From Myxococcales bacterium (GTDB lineage Bacteria; Myxococcota_A; Polyangia; Polyangiales; Ga0077539): a stretch of 64,000 bases of DNA. Position 1 is the first letter of the stretch, and each line of letters opens with the position of its first letter. The position numbers and the translations under genes were made by a program. The stretch covers positions 41,525-105,524 of the forward strand of contig JAAFIF010000023.1 in NCBI GenBank assembly GCA_013298625.1. Direction: 5' to 3'. The notes under the pieces were generated by a model that was not told where the DNA came from, did no database searches, and saw only the letters and a list, made by a program, of their open reading frames with translations. This document shows, piece by piece, positions 17,179 to 25,133 of the stretch.

Positions 17179-18293
17179 GGTGAGACCTCTGCGATGCCCG
17201 CGCGGGCGAGCAGCGCCGCGCCGGGTCCTGGTTGCGATGGAGCACGAAGGGGCCGTTCGTCCAGACGAAGCGCGGCCACGATGACATCAGTGGATACACG
17301 GCACAGACGCGCGGTGCGCTCTGCGCCGAGGCGCGAGACGAGCTCGTATCCGAGCGCCTGTCCGCTGGGCGGAGCGCCGCGAGCGAGCGCCTCGGTGATC
17401 AGCATCTCCAAGTGAAACGCGACGAGCAACCCGATCGCGTTCGGAGGGGCGCCGAGGTTGTACGCGTGAATGGTCGCGCGCTCGATGCAGCGGACTCGGT
17501 GGGCGATCGCGTCGCCGGTGCGCATGCCGGGCGTGAGCGCCGTGCGCATCGCGGCGCCGCGCAGGGCGTCGTCGGCGAGCATCGAGAGCGACGCGCCCGT
17601 CCAACGAAAGGGCAGCGGCGCGTCGGGGCGATCGGCGAGCATCAGGTCCGTCAGCGGGCTGAGCGCGAGCGCGAGGTCGGCGAGCGGCAGCAGGTCGAAC
17701 TCGGGCAGCGGGTGCGCCAGCGTCGAGAGCAGTTGAAACAGGTCGTGCCGGGTCTTGGTCTCTTGCACGCGGCGGACGGACTTCCACGCGGTCAATCGAT
17801 TCGGCGGGGAGATTCCAACGAATTTCGCGCTTCCCGCCCAGAACGTGACGTCCGTGTCGACCCGGCCTACTACGTCGAGCCGCGCGAAGACCGCGTGTCG
17901 CAGCGCGACCTCTTGGGCCGTGCGCGGCAGGGTCACCCACTCGAGCACCTGCGCGGTCCACGTGCGAACGGTCTGGCGAAGTCCAGTGCGGCCGCTGACA
18001 TCGGGGTGCGTGAGCGCGAAGAGGTTGTGCCACGCGACGCACAGCCCGATCACGTCTTCGGTGAGCGTGACGAAGTCCGTCGTCGGGCCGAAGCGAGAGA
18101 GCTCGACGCGCGCGGCGTTGACCGCGTCGGCCATGAGCTTTCCGTCGGCCATCGAGAGGTTCATCCCTTTGGGGCCCGAGACGAGCTCGTCGAGCGCGCC
18201 GGGGCCGAGCACGCCGTCGATCTCGACGTGGCCACCGGTGATGAGCGGCGTCACGAAGCCGCGAAGAAACTTGTCGATTGCCTTTTCAGCCAC
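17175..18293 (-). CDS. Unassigned protein, second gene of the MoxR/vWA operon
   Basis: Protein of 372 aa, GTG start overlapping the upstream stop by 8 bases. I do not recognise the family. There is no signal peptide or transmembrane segment. It looks mixed alpha/beta in the first half (DKFLRGFVTPLITGGHVEIDGVLGPG, then DFVTLTEDVIGLCVAWHNLF) and mainly helical in the second (VSTDVIVAALRLDE at the end). Tight coupling on both sides to the ATPase and the 524-aa protein implies a shared complex. It could be an adaptor comparable to the accessory proteins of MoxR-vWA ternary systems, but that is inference from context only. Confidence 0.8.
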   Translation of the reverse strand: MAEKAIDKFLRGFVTPLITGGHVEIDGVLGPGALDELVSGPKGMNLSMADGKLMADAVNAARVELSRFGPTTDFVTLTEDVIGLCVAWHNLFALTHPDVSGRTGLRQTVRTWTAQVLEWVTLPRTAQEVALRHAVFARLDVVGRVDTDVTFWAGSAKFVGISPPNRLTAWKSVRRVQETKTRHDLFQLLSTLAHPLPEFDLLPLADLALALSPLTDLMLADRPDAPLPFRWTGASLSMLADDALRGAAMRTALTPGMRTGDAIAHRVRCIERATIHAYNLGAPPNAIGLLVAFHLEMLITEALARGAPPSGQALGYELVSRLGAERTARLCRVSTDVIVAALRLDERPLRAPSQPGPGAALLARAGIAEVSP

Positions 18294-19860
18294 CAGTTCC
18301 CCCGCGGTCGGGACCCTGGCCGGGCGGGAGCTGTCCCGCGGCGAGGGCTGCGGCGCTGAGCTCGCGCGGCGGGGGAAGGCCCGTTCGCGCGCCGGGCGAG
18401 GTGATCCCCGCGAGCATTCCTGGCGGTGACGGCCACAAATCCGGCAACGGACGATCGCCGTCGAGCGGCGGCGCGATGGGCGAGTCTTCGTGCACCGGAA
18501 CGTCGCTCACGAGCAGCCGCATCGCAGGAACGAACGCGTGCTCGGGCACGGCGGTCAACGGGTACGTCCCGCCCATCACGAACACCCGCTGGCCGCCTTC
18601 GATCTTCGCGATCTGCCGCAACACGTCGGGCGGAAGCGGCGGAGACATGGTCATCCCGAGAGGGACGAACACGCCCTGACCGAGCTCTTCGAAGAGCGTC
18701 CCGAGGGGGATGTTCTGCACTCCGTCGGGCCCGTAGAGATAGATCGCGTTGTCCGTAAACGCGGCGGAGATCTTCGTGAGCGCCGATGGGGGCAGCACAG
18801 CGAGCGCGCGCCCGAGCGTGTCGCGCTCTTGTGCGCTGACGACCAGCGCGCTCACGCGCTTGGGCGCGCTCGTCGACGGAACGAGCGTGAGGGCCAGGTT
18901 GAACTTCGCCTCGATGGGCTTGGTCTTCACGTTGGCCGCCGGTTGACCGGACTCCGAAGCGAGCGTGGTGACCGCTTGCACGTCGATGAACGGCGGTCGC
19001 TGCGCGAGCACGACGGCGCCTTCGCCGCCCGAGCGAAACAGCGCGAGCTCTTCGGCCGCGAACAACGGCGTGCACGAAGACAGCGGAATCGGGTGACGGT
19101 AGCCGTACTCGACCGCGGTGCGCTCTCCGTCGGGAACGAACACCTTCACGCCCGGCAGGGACTTCAGCAGCTGCACGAAGCGAGGCTGCGGCTGGTGCAA
19201 GAGCAGCAGGTACGCGCGCTCGATCGACGAGCTCGTCCCGCCGCGCTCCCACTCGACGAGCGCGACGCGGGCAGGCGCGTTCCACCGAGACAGGTAGCCG
19301 ACGACGGACTCGCCGAGGCCGATACGAACCAACGCGTAGAGCTGCCTGGGTGTTTCAGCGCGGCTGCGCGGGACGTGCACGGGCGCGAGACGCAAGATGA
19401 GATCCCGCACGCCGATCGTGCGTTCGAGCCGATACGGCTGCGAAAATCGATCGTGATAGAGCGCGAGGTCGCCCGGGTCCGCGAGCAGCTCGCCCGCGTC
19501 GTAGCCGAACGGCGCCTGCGCGTCGCGATACTTCACGAAATGCCGCCCAGAGCCCGTGAACACCATGCCGCCGACGAGGCGCGCGATGGACGCGATGCGG
19601 TCCATTCGATGCGACGACGAGGACTGCACCTCGACGACCATCTCTCGCGTTCGCAGCGGAGAGAGCACCTGCAAGATGCGCATCGAGTCGAGCAGCTCGT
19701 CGAGCGCGCCCTCTTCGCCGGTGGCGCGAAGAAACGCGACGAGCCTCTCGGCCGATTGCAAGAGCACGATGCCGAGGGGGCCGAGGGCGACGCCTCTCGC
19801 GTCTGGCACCAGCCCCGGCGTTCGGAACCGACTCTGGTGAAGGACAACGCGTTCGATCAC
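18286..19860 (-). CDS. Unassigned protein, first gene of the MoxR/vWA operon
   Basis: Protein of 524 aa, GTG start. No family recognised; no signal peptide or clear membrane span. The body alternates strands and helices (VVLHQSRFRTPGLVPDARGVALG, VALVEWERGG, ERAYLLLLHQPQPRFVQLLKS, KVFVPDGERTAVEYGYRHPIPLSSC). A segment near residues 375-470 (NAIYLYGPDGVQNIPLGTLF, VFVPLGMTMSPPLPPDVLRQI, RVFVMGGTYPLT) looks like repeated beta units. The last 60 residues are a Pro/Gly-rich tail. As the first gene of a coupled operon with a MoxR ATPase and a vWA protein, it may be the substrate or the specificity factor. It is divergent from the coiled-coil/OmpA-like pair. Confidence 0.8.
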   Translation of the reverse strand: MIERVVLHQSRFRTPGLVPDARGVALGPLGIVLLQSAERLVAFLRATGEEGALDELLDSMRILQVLSPLRTREMVVEVQSSSSHRMDRIASIARLVGGMVFTGSGRHFVKYRDAQAPFGYDAGELLADPGDLALYHDRFSQPYRLERTIGVRDLILRLAPVHVPRSRAETPRQLYALVRIGLGESVVGYLSRWNAPARVALVEWERGGTSSSIERAYLLLLHQPQPRFVQLLKSLPGVKVFVPDGERTAVEYGYRHPIPLSSCTPLFAAEELALFRSGGEGAVVLAQRPPFIDVQAVTTLASESGQPAANVKTKPIEAKFNLALTLVPSTSAPKRVSALVVSAQERDTLGRALAVLPPSALTKISAAFTDNAIYLYGPDGVQNIPLGTLFEELGQGVFVPLGMTMSPPLPPDVLRQIAKIEGGQRVFVMGGTYPLTAVPEHAFVPAMRLLVSDVPVHEDSPIAPPLDGDRPLPDLWPSPPGMLAGITSPGARTGLPPPRELSAAALAAGQLPPGQGPDRGGTGG

Positions 19861-19990
19861 GGTGGGCTCGCAGCGGACCGTACGGGGCGGGGTGTACAGG
19901 GGTCAAGGGCTCTGGCCTGCTCGCGAGCCGTTCTCTTCGCGCATCGACGGATGTGAGGGCGATTGCGATCTGCGCTAGAGTCTGCGACCG

Positions 19991-20590
19991 ATGTTCTCTG
20001 TCTCGGGACTGCGCCCGCTCGCGTTGGCGTTGGCGATTTCTACGGCGGCTCCGACCGTCGCGATGGGCGCAGCCGCGCCGCGGCCCACGCCTCACCAGCG
20101 GCTCGATCGCGCGTTGACGCCCGTTCAGCAAACGCTCGACGAGCTGCGCGTGACCGAGGACGAGCGTCGCTCGGTCAGCGATCTGCTCGCCCGCGGCGAG
20201 GCCCTCGCGGCCGAGAGCGTCGAGAGCACGCAGCGCGGAGAGCAGCCTCGGGCTGCCGCTGCAGAGCGCGCGATCGCGATCCTCGCCCGCGTCGTGCGAG
20301 GCCGCATCGAGGCTGTTCGTGCCGAGCGCGCCGCGAGCGAGCGAGAGCAGCGCGCGACAGAGACCGAGGCCAGCGCGCGACAAGCCCGCGGAGCGCTCGA
20401 GCGCGCAGCGGAGCGAAGGATGGTCGTCGAGCGCGACATCGAGCGCGCGCAGCAGGCTCAGCAAGCGCAGCAGCAAGCAGCGCAACCAGCGCAGCCCGAA
20501 CCTCAAGCGGCTCCGACGCGGCCCCCGGCGCGTCCCCCGGCGCGTCCCGCTGCGACCCGGCCGCGAACGAGCGCGGGAGGTGCGCGATGA
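19991..20590 (+). CDS. Secreted coiled-coil protein, partner of OmpA-like lipoprotein
   Basis: Protein of 199 aa. Signal peptide LRPLALALAISTAAPTVAMGAAA with a likely AxA cleavage site. Residues about 35-150 are Glu/Arg/Ala-rich with long uninterrupted helix (RGRIEAVRAERAASEREQ, GALERAAERRMVVERDIERA) and should form a coiled coil. The C-terminus is Gln/Pro/Arg low complexity (about 150-199), a possible peptidoglycan- or membrane-contacting tail. No enzyme motif. It is translationally coupled (ATGA) to the OmpA-like lipoprotein gene, so the two probably act together in the periplasm. Confidence 0.8.
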   Translation: MFSVSGLRPLALALAISTAAPTVAMGAAAPRPTPHQRLDRALTPVQQTLDELRVTEDERRSVSDLLARGEALAAESVESTQRGEQPRAAAAERAIAILARVVRGRIEAVRAERAASEREQRATETEASARQARGALERAAERRMVVERDIERAQQAQQAQQQAAQPAQPEPQAAPTRPPARPPARPAATRPRTSAGGAR

Positions 20591-21633
20591 GCGCGCGACG
20601 GTGGATCGTCACGAGCGCGTTGTCCCTCGCGTTTGCTGCGGGATGCGCGACGGGCGGGACGGCGGTGCGAGCGAGCAGCGTGGACTCGCTGCATCGCTTG
20701 GGCGCGAGCGCGCTCGCGAGAGAAGTGCAGCGGGACGCTCCTGAAGCGTACGCCGAGTTCGCGCGCGCGGTGAGCGAAGCCGAGGGCGCGAGCGGCGATG
20801 CGCGGGCGGCCAAAGAGCGCGAGGCCGAGCTCGTGTTGGCGTGGGCTGCGACGCAGGCGCGCGCGAGCCGGGCGAGGGCGCGCACGACGCAGGCCGACGA
20901 GCGGATCGAAGCCGCCCGCGCCGAGCAAACGCGCATCGAGACGCGCGTGACCGAGCTCGAGGCCGAGAGCGACACCCGCGCGCAGGCGCTGGCGTCGATG
21001 CAGCGGGCGAGCGCGCTTCCCGATGGTCCGTCGGGCACGGAGTCCGTCGCGCGAGAGCAGCGTCAACAAGCGCGGCTCGTGCTTGCGGCGACGGCGATGA
21101 TGGGCGTTGCCGAGCCACGGCGGGCAGCGGTTCAAGCGTTGATCGACGAGGCGGATCGAGCGACCGGCAACGCGCAGTGGGCGGCGTCCGGCAGGGCGCT
21201 GCGCGAGGCAGAGTCGCTCGTGCGCGACGCGCGTTCGGGCCGAGAGCCAGCGGCGAGCGCGGTCATCGATGCCACGAGCGGCGGAGAAGACCCGGTTGAT
21301 CCGAGGCGGGACGCGCGCGGGGTGGTGCTTACGCTGCGAGCGTTGTTCGACGGGCGCGGGGCGTTGGCGGCGACGGCCAACGGGCGGCTCGCGGTGGTGG
21401 TGCAAGCGTTGCGTTCGCACCCAACGATGCGGGCGCGGATCGAGGTGTACGTCGGCGGGGCAGACGCGACGCGAGCGCAGCGCAGCGCGGGAGAGCGCGC
21501 GCAAGCGGTCAAGCAGGCGCTGGTGTCACGGGGCATCGACGCGCAGCGAGTCGAGAGCGAAGGTCTCGCGCGGGTCGCAGGCGGAGCGCGCAGCGACGAC
21601 GTGGTCGAAGTGGTGTTGCTCAGCGGGACGTAG
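20587..21633 (+). CDS. Lipoprotein with DUF4398-like helical region and OmpA-like C-terminal domain
   Basis: Protein of 348 aa. Signal ALSLAFAAGC has an AAGC lipobox. Residues about 30-220 are helical and Ala/Glu/Arg-rich, with an early part (APEAYAEFARAVSEAEGA) like DUF4398. The C-terminus (about 240-346) aligns with the OmpA/MotB peptidoglycan-binding fold: GVVLTLRALFDGRGAL, NGRLAVVVQALRSHP, IEVYVGGADA, SAGERAQAVKQALVSRGID, VVEVVLLSG. The usual GHTD motif is altered to VGGAD, but the Asp and the Arg of the (L/S)xxRA helix that hold diaminopimelate appear to be kept. Predicted role: tethering the outer membrane to the cell wall with its coiled-coil partner. Confidence 0.82.
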   Translation: MSARRWIVTSALSLAFAAGCATGGTAVRASSVDSLHRLGASALAREVQRDAPEAYAEFARAVSEAEGASGDARAAKEREAELVLAWAATQARASRARARTTQADERIEAARAEQTRIETRVTELEAESDTRAQALASMQRASALPDGPSGTESVAREQRQQARLVLAATAMMGVAEPRRAAVQALIDEADRATGNAQWAASGRALREAESLVRDARSGREPAASAVIDATSGGEDPVDPRRDARGVVLTLRALFDGRGALAATANGRLAVVVQALRSHPTMRARIEVYVGGADATRAQRSAGERAQAVKQALVSRGIDAQRVESEGLARVAGGARSDDVVEVVLLSGT

Positions 21634-21656
21634 CTGCGACGAGATTCGGGGCGAAG

Positions 21657-22124
21657 ATGTCGGTCGCGAAGCTGTGCGAAGAGATCGACGCGGCCCTGGC
21701 CGCTGCGCCTGCGCACGCGGTGCATCAGGACACGCGCGCCGGTTGGTGCGCGGCGCTCATCGAGCACATTCGCAAGCGCGCCATCGCGAAGGGAAAGAAA
21801 GACCTCCCCGGCGCCCTGACCGCAGCGCGCTCGATGATCGCGCTGTGCGCCGCGCTCCCTCCGCCGCCGAGCCACGCGGGGCCTTCTGGCTACAGCCCGG
21901 CCGCGGTGCCGGCCACGCTGCGCGCGCTGCTCGAGATCGCGTACGTGCAGTGCGACGCGGCGTCGAGCGACGTGCTTGCGTACGGCTTGAAGAGCGTGAA
22001 GGCGTCGATCGCGAAGGGAGTCGAGACGCTCGCGTCGTCGACGTACGCCGAGGACGTCGCGTACCGCGATGAGTTGAGCGCGGCGTTGAAGCACTGCACG
22101 ATTCCGCGACGACCGAAGTCGTGA
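21657..22124 (+). CDS. Small helical hypothetical protein
   Basis: Protein of 155 aa starting 23 bases after the OmpA-like gene. No signal peptide. Mostly helical, with a Pro-rich loop (LPPPPSHAGPSGYSP) at about residues 67-81 and three cysteines (LCEEID, ALCAAL, VQCDAA, plus KHC near the end). I do not recognise the family. Position suggests co-transcription with the two upstream genes, but it is cytoplasmic, so a shared role is doubtful. Confidence 0.65.
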   Translation: MSVAKLCEEIDAALAAAPAHAVHQDTRAGWCAALIEHIRKRAIAKGKKDLPGALTAARSMIALCAALPPPPSHAGPSGYSPAAVPATLRALLEIAYVQCDAASSDVLAYGLKSVKASIAKGVETLASSTYAEDVAYRDELSAALKHCTIPRRPKS

Positions 22125-22252
22125 TCGCCGCGCGACGATCGGTGTCCGAAATCGCTCCGTGACCGCGGCCGAGGAGCTCGTACATTCCAGGTTGCTCGCG
22201 GCTTGTGCAGGCCGCGGGTGAGTGCTTGAAACGTAGACTATCGGAGGGCTCT

Positions 22253-23494
22253 ATGAATCGAACTTCAGTTCGAACGGCTGTGCTGCAGGCGGTCTTTGCG
22301 GCCGCTGCTCTGTCGAGCGCGCGCTGCGCGTCGCCGGTCGTTGCGCCGAGCGGGTCGGACGCGAGCGCCGCGAGGGAGGGCGGCGCAGTAGAAGACGTCG
22401 CGAGCGAGATCGCTGCAGACGCGACGGTCGCGCGTGACGGAGCGGCGAGTGACGGCGAGGCTGGGTGGTCCGATGGCGCGCCGGGGCCTGCGTGGGATGG
22501 CTCGTTCGCGCCGGGCTGCGAGCCGGTGCGTACGCAACGGGGATCGACGTGCCCCCCAGCGTTGGTGGTGCTGTTTCCTTGCGGAATTCCGCAGGAATGG
22601 CTGTGGACGTCGTCGGATGGTGGCCACTATGTCGACCCGGCAGGAGGGGCGACGATGCCCCCGAATCCAGAGACACTGCAGCGTTGCCAGAGTATTTGCG
22701 CGGCTTTCGGCCGCGATGTGGCCAACGGCGCGGCGCCGACATGCGCGTTCTACAACAGCAGCGAGCGCATCTACGGCGCAGCCGACGACGGGGGCGTCGT
22801 GGGGGGCATTCAGTGCGGGACCATTTGCGCCGGACGCGCCCTCGACGGCGTCTCGGTCGTAGAATCACCTGCGGACGTGCTGCGCGAACGTGACTCGTTT
22901 GCGCGCTATCTAGCGGAGTGCGCTCGGCTCGAAGCCATCGCGGTCGTGGCGTTCGAGCACCTCGCGGACGAGCTCGCTCGCCTCAACGCTCCAGTGGATC
23001 TCATCGAGCGCGCGAAGGTCGCCGCCGTCGACGAGCGCCGTCACACCGACGCGATGCGCTCGCTCGCGGCTGCGCGAAACGCGCCCGAGCTCGCCTTCAG
23101 CTTCGAGCCGCCCAGCGATCGTTCGCTCTTCGCCCTGGCGCTCGAGAACCGCGTCGAGGGCTGCGTGAGAGAGACGTTCGGCGCCGCGCTCGCTGCGTAC
23201 CAAGCGGAGCACGCCGAGGACCAGGGCCTGCGCGCTGCGCTTCCTGCGATCGCGGTCGAAGAGCTCTCGCACGCGCAGTGGTCCTGGGATCTGGACGACT
23301 GGCTGCAGACGCAGCTCACGACCGCGCAGCGCGCGGCGCTCGACCGCGCGCAGGTCGAGGCGATCGACGCGCTTCGGGCCGAGACGACGGACCCGACGCT
23401 GATCGCGCGAGCGGGTATGCCGGGGCCTGCCGCCGCGCACGCTATGGTCGCGCAGCTTCGCGCGTCGCTGTGGAGCGCGCCCGCGAGCGCGTGA
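22253..23494 (+). CDS. Exported protein with C-terminal ferritin-like diiron domain
   Basis: Protein of 413 aa. ATG 22253 follows GGAGGG at 22243-22248. The N-terminus is a signal peptide ending SSARC, a poor lipobox, then an Asp/Ala/Glu linker. Residues about 85-200 hold a Cys-rich domain (CPPALVVLFPC, RCQSICAAF, CAFYN, QCGTICAG). The C-terminal 200 residues form a four-helix bundle with ferritin-like ligands: Glu227 in LEAIAVVAFEHL, ExxH at Glu261/His264 (VDERRHTDAM), Glu in CVRETFGAALAAYQAEHAE, and ExxH in VEELSHAQW. Iron binding or oxidation outside the cytoplasm is predicted. A paralogue sits at 39019-39927 with the same VEGCVRETFG motif. Confidence 0.85.
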   Translation: MNRTSVRTAVLQAVFAAAALSSARCASPVVAPSGSDASAAREGGAVEDVASEIAADATVARDGAASDGEAGWSDGAPGPAWDGSFAPGCEPVRTQRGSTCPPALVVLFPCGIPQEWLWTSSDGGHYVDPAGGATMPPNPETLQRCQSICAAFGRDVANGAAPTCAFYNSSERIYGAADDGGVVGGIQCGTICAGRALDGVSVVESPADVLRERDSFARYLAECARLEAIAVVAFEHLADELARLNAPVDLIERAKVAAVDERRHTDAMRSLAAARNAPELAFSFEPPSDRSLFALALENRVEGCVRETFGAALAAYQAEHAEDQGLRAALPAIAVEELSHAQWSWDLDDWLQTQLTTAQRAALDRAQVEAIDALRAETTDPTLIARAGMPGPAAAHAMVAQLRASLWSAPASA

Positions 23495-23536
23495 TCGCTC
23501 GTCGCTGTAGAGCGCTCTCTGCGAGGGCCAATGATG

Positions 23537-23553
23537 CTTGACACTGTGTCAAG
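23537..23553. promoter_or_regulatory. Perfect palindrome upstream of a GNAT gene
   Basis: CTTGACAC and GTGTCAAG flank one central T. The core TTGACA-N3-TGTCAA is also present at 50365-50379, upstream of the PilZ and rarA genes. Probably an operator for a dimeric regulator. Confidence 0.45.
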
Positions 23554-23618
23554 TGGTCGTGGCTCGCACGGCGCGCTCCGGCGAACGGCTCGATGCGCAA
23601 ACGCGCTACCGTCGCTCG

Positions 23619-24122
23619 ATGCAGACGGGACGTTTGTCGAGCGCGACACGGCTGGTGGTCGCGACGGACGAACACTTCGAGTGGGCGATCCGTGCCGTGA
23701 ACGCCGAGCGTTCGGCCGATGGGCTGCGTTTGCCCGAAGGCGGGCTCGAAGCGGCGCCGGTGCTTCGGTGGATCGCGGCGTCCGCGCGCGCGGTGAGCGA
23801 GACGACGGGCCGGCCAGCGGCGTGGCTGATCGCGAGCGGTGATCACTGCGTCGGGGTGATCAGCTACAAGCGCGTGGCTGGGGAAGGGCTCGTCGAGATC
23901 GGCTACGGCGTTGCCGAGGCGCGACGGGGACAGGGGCACGCTGCGCGCGCGATAGCGCTGCTGTTGGACCGCTCCCTTGCAGACGGACTCGCGCTCTGCG
24001 CGGAGACGAGCGCCGAGAACAGAGCCTCGCAGATCGTGCTCGAGCGCAATGGATTTCATCGCGTCGGCGAGCGGTTGGACCCTGACGAGGGCTCGGTGCT
24101 GTTGTGGCAGAGCGTGGCGTGA
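23619..24122 (+). CDS. GNAT-family acetyltransferase, RimJ/RimL-like
   Basis: Protein of 167 aa from ATG 23619. The core shows LVEIGYGVAEARRGQGHAARAI, where RRGQGHA is the acetyl-CoA-binding loop, and the C-terminal AETSAENRASQIVLERNGF, the N-R-A-S-x-x-V-L-x-x-x-G-F pattern of RimJ/RimL-type enzymes. Substrate unknown: a ribosomal protein, another protein or a small amine. The frame is open further upstream, but the extension adds no recognised sequence. The palindrome at 23537-23553 lies about 65 bases before the start and may control it. Convergent with the ankyrin gene across 25 bases. Confidence 0.85.
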   Translation: MQTGRLSSATRLVVATDEHFEWAIRAVNAERSADGLRLPEGGLEAAPVLRWIAASARAVSETTGRPAAWLIASGDHCVGVISYKRVAGEGLVEIGYGVAEARRGQGHAARAIALLLDRSLADGLALCAETSAENRASQIVLERNGFHRVGERLDPDEGSVLLWQSVA

Positions 24123-24147
24123 TCGGCGCTGAACGCGTGACGGGCGC

Positions 24148-24987
24148 TCAACGCTTGCGCTTGTTCGCGGGCGGTTGCTGCGCGGCCGCGCGTCGCTCGC
24201 TTTGCCATGCGTCGAGCGTGGTGCCGAGAGCTTCAGCGAGCTGTTCCCACGAATCGCGGGCGCCCGGGACGCTCTCGAAGCGCGGCGCTGCGTCGTCGAG
24301 CGCCGCGTCGAGCATCGCGCGCGGTGTTGCTCCCGCAGCGATCCTCGACTCGTTGGCGATCCACAGGGCCGCCGTCTTCGCGCCCATGTCCGCGCCGGCC
24401 GCGATCAGCACGAGCAGCATCGGAACGTCCGCCCAATACGCGGCCCAATGCGCCGCGGTCACTCCGTCGCGCCCGCACGCGCTCGGCTTCGCGCCCAGCT
24501 TGCAGAGCGTCCTCGCGATCGACGCGGCCTCGTCGCTGCACGCTCCTTGTGCGCACATCGCGCGCAGCACTTCACCGCGATCGACGCCGCCCGCTCGAAG
24601 CAAGAGCGGTTGAACGACGGACCACTCGCCGCGCTCGATCGCCTGCATCACGATCGACGGGCTCGACGGGGCGCGCGCTTCGAGCAGCCGTCGCACCATC
24701 GCAGGGGTACCCCAGCGGACCGCTGCCATCAGCGGCGGGTAGTCACTCGCTTCGTTGGCGTCGGCGGGATCGGCGTTCGCTTCGAGCAGCGCTTCGATCA
24801 CCGCGAGGGTGGCGGCTTCGTGCCGTTGCCGTTGCTCGCGCGCGCCTGGGATCTGGCACGCGAGGCTGAGGGGCGAGCGACCGTGAGCGTCGCGCGCGTT
24901 GACGGGCGCTCCGGCGGCGAGCGCGGCGCGTGTCGCTTGAGGATCACGGCGCTGGATGCCGTCGAGCAGCGCGTCGAAGGGGGTCAT
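24148..24987 (-). CDS. Ankyrin-repeat protein
   Basis: Protein of 279 aa, ATG start, no signal peptide. Ankyrin units are visible as A-A-x-x-G-A-x-V-N-A-R-D-x-x-G-R-S-P-L and similar: residues about 20-60, VIEALLEANADPADANEASDYPPLMAAVR, MVRRLLEARAP, DGVTAAHWAAYWADVPMLLVLIAAGAD. About five to six repeats, some degenerate. The C-terminus ends in a Lys/Arg tail. Ankyrin repeats bind proteins; no partner can be named. The start codon abuts the inverted-repeat element at 24989. Confidence 0.85.
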   Translation of the reverse strand: MTPFDALLDGIQRRDPQATRAALAAGAPVNARDAHGRSPLSLACQIPGAREQRQRHEAATLAVIEALLEANADPADANEASDYPPLMAAVRWGTPAMVRRLLEARAPSSPSIVMQAIERGEWSVVQPLLLRAGGVDRGEVLRAMCAQGACSDEAASIARTLCKLGAKPSACGRDGVTAAHWAAYWADVPMLLVLIAAGADMGAKTAALWIANESRIAAGATPRAMLDAALDDAAPRFESVPGARDSWEQLAEALGTTLDAWQSERRAAAQQPPANKRKR

Positions 24988-24988
24988 C

Positions 24989-25112
24989 GGGGACGGTGTT
25001 CAATTGTTCACGAACGTTGCTCTGGCAGCAAATCCAGGGGCCGTCTGCGTTTGTGCAGGGGTGGACACCGTCCCTCGAGGCGTCGAGTTCGTGAAGTATT
25101 GAACACCGTCCC
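24989..25112. repeat. Inverted-repeat element (REP/MITE-like)
   Basis: The left end (24989-25015, GGGGACGGTGTTCAAT then TTCACGAAC) is repeated in reverse complement at 25087-25112 (GTTCGTGAAGTATTGAACAC then CGTCCC), with two mismatches in about 26 bases. A further GGACACCGTCCC lies inside at about 25063-25074. Between the arms is a small CTGG/CCAG hairpin. There is no open reading frame. GGGGACGGTGTTCA-type ends resemble repeats associated with REP-family tyrosine transposases, but no transposase is present here. It fills the gap between two divergent genes. Confidence 0.6.
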
Positions 25113-25133
25113 TGGTCGCGACACCCTCTCGCG

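Noticed and set aside
23537..23553. Reading TTGACA in the palindrome as a -35 box
   Set aside because: No -10-like sequence lies 16-18 bases downstream, and the same holds for the copy at 50365.
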